Below, piece after piece: positions 6,574 through 10,083 of a DNA stretch of 10,083 nt (within the stretch, counting starts at the first letter, position 1; every line of letters begins with the position of its first letter). The notes beneath the pieces are model-generated. The model did no database searches. It had not been told where the DNA came from and saw only the letters and a program-made list of their open reading frames with translations. This DNA comes from Candidatus Acetothermia bacterium (GTDB lineage Bacteria > Bipolaricaulota > Bipolaricaulia > Bipolaricaulales > Bipolaricaulaceae): positions 1 to 10,083 of the forward strand of contig PUMK01000282.1 of the NCBI GenBank assembly GCA_003551325.1, given 5' to 3'. The translations under genes were made by a program, and so were the position numbers.

Positions 6574-6726
6574 CAACAGCCCGCTCACGGGCAGCGCATG
6601 GCTCGGGCCGCCCTGTGCTTGGTGACGCGTGCAGCCTAGAGTTTCCCTTTCGAAATCATACCTAAGGAGCCCTGCACCTGCCCGGGCCGGCTTTGATCAT
6701 CGACGACGCCCGACAGGGCTGCTAAC
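6574..6726 (+). other. Intergenic segment with inverted repeat over the subtilase ribosome site
   Basis: No gene is seen in these 153 bases. A small hairpin GCCCG-CTCA-CGGGC lies at 6579-6592, just after the protease stop. AGCCCTG at 6668-6674 is exactly complementary to CAGGGCT at 6714-6720, and the second arm contains the AGGG (6715-6718) that precedes the ATG at 6727. Pairing of the arms would hide that site. An AAGGAG at 6664-6669 has no start codon nearby. I see no convincing sigma70 promoter. Confidence 0.4.
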
Positions 6727-8979
6727 ATGCGGGTAACGATGGCTGCAACCAGAGGCATTATCGCACGAACGTTGGCCACGCTGCTGGTGCTGGCTGCCAT
6801 CCTCTGTTCCGTTGGCGGGATGGCTCAGGCAGCCTCGCACCCCAGGATCGAGCCTGGGCTTGTGCAAAACTCGGCTGCGATAATCGTCCCCCAAGAGATC
6901 CTCTCCCAGTCTGGCGTGCTTTCCGATGACGAGGATCGCCTCCTCGTAATGATCGAGCACGATCGGGAAGCTGAAGCACTCTCCGAACTGCTCAACGAAC
7001 TGGGGGGGCGGCTGCAGGGCACGTACGAGCAACTGCTCGCGTCCTGGATCCCACGGGACCGCCTCATCCAGGTGGCGGAGCTACCTGGAGTCCGCTACGT
7101 GAGGCGCCCGCACTTTCCCGTGCCGTTGGCGACCGATGGCCCTCGCTTGCCGACCGAAGGTGTGGTACTCCTTGGAGCCAGTCGGTTCCACGCCACCGGG
7201 GTGTTCGGCCAAGGTGTCACCGTAGGCGTGATCGACATCGGCTTCGGGGGGCTGACGAACGCGTATCGTGCAAGCGAGATCTCCCCCGACGCGGTGCTCC
7301 GGACGCGCGATTACACCGGCGACGGGATCGAGAAAGGGGGCGTCCACGGTACAGGTGTCGCCCAAATTGTGCACAATATGGCTCCGAAAGCTGGTCTACA
7401 CTTGGCAAGGATCGGAAACGAAGTCCAGCTGGCCATGGCCGTACAGGACTGCATCGACTACGAGGTGGACGTCATCGTCCATGCTGTGGGCTGGGTCAAC
7501 ACCAATTTCGGCGATGGTACCGGGGTCATCGCCGACATAGTGCGCAGGGCCGCCGACGCGGGCATCCTATGGGTGAACGCTGCCGGAAACCACGCCCAAC
7601 AACACTGGATCGGCGAAGCATACGGTACCTCCGGGGAGTGGGTGGAGCTGGCCCCCGGAATCCATGAGCTTGAACTCACGGTGGAAATGCCCAGCCTGAT
7701 TCAAGTCGCACTTACCTGGGACGAGTGGCCCCACGCGCGCACCGATCTGGACCTGTTCCTTCTGGACATCGAAGGACAGAAAGTGGCAAGTTCCCAGGGC
7801 GTGCAACAGGGGAACGCCCCTCCCACGGAATACCTTGCCTACTGGGCCGACAGGGGCGAGTACAGCGTGCGCGTGCGCTGGGAGAAGGGGCAAGAGCCCG
7901 TCCGGCTGGAGATCTTCAGCATGGCGCACGAGCTGACCCCAAATGCTCCCGAGATGAGCATCCTCGCTCCCGGCAACGTGGACAAAGTGCTCACCGTGGG
8001 GGCCATCGCCCTGGATAACTGGAATACAGGACCTCAACAGCCCTACAGCTCGCAGGGACCCACGAACGACGGACGTTTGAAGCCCAACATCACGGGACCG
8101 GACGGGGTGACAAACTTCGCGTATCCGCAGTTCTGGGGTACATCGGCCGCAGCCCCGCACGTTGGGGGTGCAGCAGCACTCCTTCTCTCCCAGGCAACAC
8201 GCAGCGACATGACACTCACCCAAGAGGAGATCACGAGCATCCTGAATCGTTGGGCTGTAGAGATGGGCGAGCCCGGCCCGGATACAGTCTATGGGCACGG
8301 CAGGCTACGCCTATTTGTGGAGCAGGCACACGCCGAGCGGCGGATCCTGACCCCCCTGCCCGAAGGCCGGGTGCCCCGCGGAAGCGAGTTCAGCGTGGAA
8401 ATCAGCTTGCGCATGCCCGCCAGCCAGGTAGGGGGCATCGAGCTGCGCGAAGAACTCCCGGCGGACCTCCAAGGATCGATCGAAAGCTGTTCCGATGCCG
8501 TCACCGTCACGGAAGGGAACACGCTCGTCTGGAACTGGCCGCTCCTTACCCCGGGGGAGGAACACACAGTCACCTACAACGTGAAGGTCCCCGAGGATCT
8601 TCCGGTAGGCGACTACATAATGGACGGATGGATCAACCACGACCCCGTTCAGGGGGCTTCCCTTGTGGAAGTGGTGACCGTCGATCCCCCCATGGAACCA
8701 GCGGCACGCTCTAGCCCTAACCCTGTGAGCGATGGAGGACCAGTGCGCTTCACCCTCGAGGGAATGGAGGCAGCCGAGCTTCGCCTTTGGGTACACGATG
8801 CGTCGGGCCGAACGGTCTACCAAAGCGGATGGCAGCCCGGACCTTCCTACCAATGGAACCTACAGGACGATGGAGGACGCCTGGTCCCCGGTGGAGTATA
8901 CCTCTACTGGCTGGAGGTCCGGACGTTCGACGGCGAACTCGTGCGGAGTACAATCGGCAAGCTCCTTGTGCTCCGCTGA
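6727..8979 (+). CDS. Secreted S8 subtilase with inserted beta domain, Ig-like domain and FlgD/T9SS-like C-terminal domain
   Basis: The protein has 750 residues from the ATG at 6727, with AGGG at 6715-6718 upstream. A signal peptide ends at AQA (residues 33-35). Residues about 68-127 resemble a subtilase propeptide (RLLVMIEHD, LPGVRYVRR). The catalytic triad is Asp170 (VIDIGFGG), His207 (HGTGVA) and Ser473 (GTSAAAPHV), and Asn288 (NAAGN) forms the oxyanion hole. The Asn-to-Ser distance is 185 residues against about 66 in subtilisin. Residues about 300-398 form an inserted beta-sandwich-like segment (VALTWDEW, DLDLFLLD). Residues about 540-655 look like an Ig/DUF11-type domain (LPADLQGSIES, LTPGEEHTVTYNV). 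Residues about 662-750 match a FlgD-like Ig domain (SSPNP, LRLWVHDASGRTV, GGVYLYWLEV), a type used as a C-terminal sorting or anchoring signal. It probably works at the cell surface or is released. The next gene, a PorV-like barrel, follows after 39 bp. Confidence 0.9.
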   Translation: MRVTMAATRGIIARTLATLLVLAAILCSVGGMAQAASHPRIEPGLVQNSAAIIVPQEILSQSGVLSDDEDRLLVMIEHDREAEALSELLNELGGRLQGTYEQLLASWIPRDRLIQVAELPGVRYVRRPHFPVPLATDGPRLPTEGVVLLGASRFHATGVFGQGVTVGVIDIGFGGLTNAYRASEISPDAVLRTRDYTGDGIEKGGVHGTGVAQIVHNMAPKAGLHLARIGNEVQLAMAVQDCIDYEVDVIVHAVGWVNTNFGDGTGVIADIVRRAADAGILWVNAAGNHAQQHWIGEAYGTSGEWVELAPGIHELELTVEMPSLIQVALTWDEWPHARTDLDLFLLDIEGQKVASSQGVQQGNAPPTEYLAYWADRGEYSVRVRWEKGQEPVRLEIFSMAHELTPNAPEMSILAPGNVDKVLTVGAIALDNWNTGPQQPYSSQGPTNDGRLKPNITGPDGVTNFAYPQFWGTSAAAPHVGGAAALLLSQATRSDMTLTQEEITSILNRWAVEMGEPGPDTVYGHGRLRLFVEQAHAERRILTPLPEGRVPRGSEFSVEISLRMPASQVGGIELREELPADLQGSIESCSDAVTVTEGNTLVWNWPLLTPGEEHTVTYNVKVPEDLPVGDYIMDGWINHDPVQGASLVEVVTVDPPMEPAARSSPNPVSDGGPVRFTLEGMEAAELRLWVHDASGRTVYQSGWQPGPSYQWNLQDDGGRLVPGGVYLYWLEVRTFDGELVRSTIGKLLVLR

Positions 8980-9018
8980 GGGGCGCGTCGGTTGATGTAA
9001 AGGGGTGGGAGGGATAGC

Positions 9019-10023
9019 GTGAGGCGGAAAGCGTTTTGCTTGACACTGGTGATCGCACTGATGGCGGGGCTATCTTTCGCCCCGATGGTCGAAGGTTCCG
9101 GGGTAGGGGCGGCAGCGTTCCTCCGCCGCGGGGTGGATGCACGGGCCATGGCCATGGGTGGCGCACACGTAGCGGTGGTCGACGGGGCATCGTCCATGTA
9201 CTGGAACCCGGCCGGACTCACGCGTGCTACGAACCCCCAAGTCGGGGGGATGACCACCGACCTGTTTGGCGCAGAACTCTTTCTCAATTACCTGGCCGGC
9301 GCCTACCCGTGGCAGATGGGCGGCAGCACTGAGCAGACACCCTCGGCCACCCTCCGGCTGGGCGCGGGCGCCTCGTTCACCGAGCTGGCCACCGAGGTGC
9401 ATGCCTACGACGGCGACGGAAAACCTGTCGGAGAAATCCGCTACAGCGAGGCCCTGTACTGCGTAGGCGCCGGCGCCTGGGTGCCCGGTTTGGGGCATGC
9501 GGGTGTGGTGGCTAAGGCGTACCGCTTCCTCGCCCCGCGGGCCGGTGTGGGCGGCCAGGACGCCACCGCCTTCGGACTGGGATTCGATGTTGGTCTGGCA
9601 GCTCCGGTCTGGGAGGGGCTATGGCTGGGGCTATCCGCTGCAGACGTCGGCAACACCGCGGTCCAGTGGCGCAATACCCCAACCGAACCCAGGGACAGGG
9701 TGAGCGGCCGCTACACAGGAGGGGCCGCCTATTTCGCCCACGATCTCTTCCTGGAAGAAGATCGGCTCATCTTGGCTGCGGACTATATCCTGGAACCCCT
9801 GGTGGACACGCACGCGTTCAAGGCCGGCATAGAATACACATTCCTCTTCCTATCCCTACGGGGAGGCGCCAGCATGCGTCCGGAGGTGCCCCTGTCCTTC
9901 AGCGCTGGCGTGGGGGTGGAGATGATGCAGCTTTCCATCGACGCAGCATGGGTGCAAAACCGTGAACTGGAAGCCGAGGGAGTGGGGCACACGCTGGTGG
10001 TGTCTGCGAGCTTCAAGTTCTAG
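9019..10023 (+). CDS. PorV/UPF0164-family outer-membrane beta-barrel protein
   Basis: The protein has 334 residues from a GTG at 9019, with GGAGG at 9008-9012 six bases upstream. Residues 1 to about 26 are a signal peptide. Residues 40-67 carry the family signature (ARAMAMGGAHVAVVDGASS, then YWNPAGL), as in PorV/PorQ-type proteins. The rest alternates aromatic and small residues in beta strands, and the chain ends SASFKF with the terminal Phe recognised by the BAM machinery. PorV in Bacteroidota shuttles type IX cargo by its C-terminal domain. UPF0164 relatives in other phyla have no assigned role. The 39 bp gap from the subtilase, whose C-terminal domain is FlgD-like, suggests co-transcription and perhaps a carrier or anchor role for that protease. 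This pairing is inference; the family assignment is firmer. Confidence 0.8.
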   Translation: MRRKAFCLTLVIALMAGLSFAPMVEGSGVGAAAFLRRGVDARAMAMGGAHVAVVDGASSMYWNPAGLTRATNPQVGGMTTDLFGAELFLNYLAGAYPWQMGGSTEQTPSATLRLGAGASFTELATEVHAYDGDGKPVGEIRYSEALYCVGAGAWVPGLGHAGVVAKAYRFLAPRAGVGGQDATAFGLGFDVGLAAPVWEGLWLGLSAADVGNTAVQWRNTPTEPRDRVSGRYTGGAAYFAHDLFLEEDRLILAADYILEPLVDTHAFKAGIEYTFLFLSLRGGASMRPEVPLSFSAGVGVEMMQLSIDAAWVQNRELEAEGVGHTLVVSASFKF

Positions 10024-10025
10024 CA

Positions 10026-10043
10026 TATAGCAGAGCTGCTATA
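10026..10043. repeat. Short inverted repeat after the last gene
   Basis: TATAGCAG at 10026-10033 is exactly complementary to CTGCTATA at 10036-10043, three bases after the stop codon at 10023. As RNA it would form a stem of seven or eight pairs with a loop of 2-4 bases. No U-run follows on the plus strand (AACAAAG), so it is not a standard intrinsic terminator. It could be a weak terminator, a message-end hairpin or a protein-binding site. Nothing else is seen from 10044 to the end of the window. Confidence 0.4.
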
Positions 10044-10083
10044 AACAAAGAGCGCAACCGCACCGTAAAACACAGTCATGCTA

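Noticed and set aside
7567..8298. Minus-strand open frame of 243 codons opposite the subtilase
   Set aside because: It is antisense to the subtilase catalytic domain and has no motif support.
10026..10043. Intrinsic terminator after the barrel gene
   Set aside because: The loop is very short and no U-run follows on the plus strand, so I list it only as an inverted repeat.

Overview
The window is GC-rich and densely coding. It most resembles a thermophilic or subsurface diderm bacterium of a poorly cultured lineage. A Bipolaricaulota/Acetothermia (OP1)-like source fits the protein families from memory, but this was not tested by search and is held with low confidence. Support for an outer membrane comes from a PorV/UPF0164-type beta-barrel with a C-terminal Phe, a subtilase with a FlgD/type IX-like C-terminal Ig domain, and a likely lipoprotein signal.

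Layout. Positions 1-119 are the left end of an IS3-family insertion sequence: a terminal inverted repeat beginning TGAACCGCCCCGG and the first 23 codons of orfA, on the minus strand. It abuts the 3' end of a large minus-strand gene (3235 down to about 120). That gene encodes an AfsR/SARP-like regulator with a winged helix, BTAD, NB-ARC-type ATPase and TPR repeats. The insertion has removed its native stop codon, and its frame stays open to the window edge. The divergent intergenic region (3236-3392) holds a good minus-strand promoter for the regulator. It also holds three heptamers (TTTCACG, TTTCACG, TTTGACG) spaced exactly 11 bp apart and followed by a -10-like hexamer, which is the architecture of SARP/AfsR operators.

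The plus strand then carries five genes: a small conserved-looking protein (3393-3623); a secreted fibre-like protein with a head of thirteen 15-residue repeats, a self-cleaving S74 intramolecular chaperone and a coiled coil (3616-5340); a trypsin-like S1C protease, probably a lipoprotein, with a C-terminal fibre-type beta module in place of PDZ domains (5527-6573); a multidomain subtilase (6727-8979); and a PorV-like outer-membrane protein (9019-10023). The first two overlap and the last two are 39 bp apart. The 153-186 bp gaps between the others may hold internal signals.

Working model (inference): the AfsR-like ATPase regulator binds the phased heptamers and switches on a cell-surface module. 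This module would comprise a trimeric, self-processing fibre, two extracytoplasmic proteases and an outer-membrane barrel that could export or anchor the subtilase through its C-terminal domain. Several features would be new if confirmed: the SARP-type operator outside actinobacteria, a possibly leaderless start at 3393, the S1C-fibre-module fusion, and the cargo/carrier pairing.
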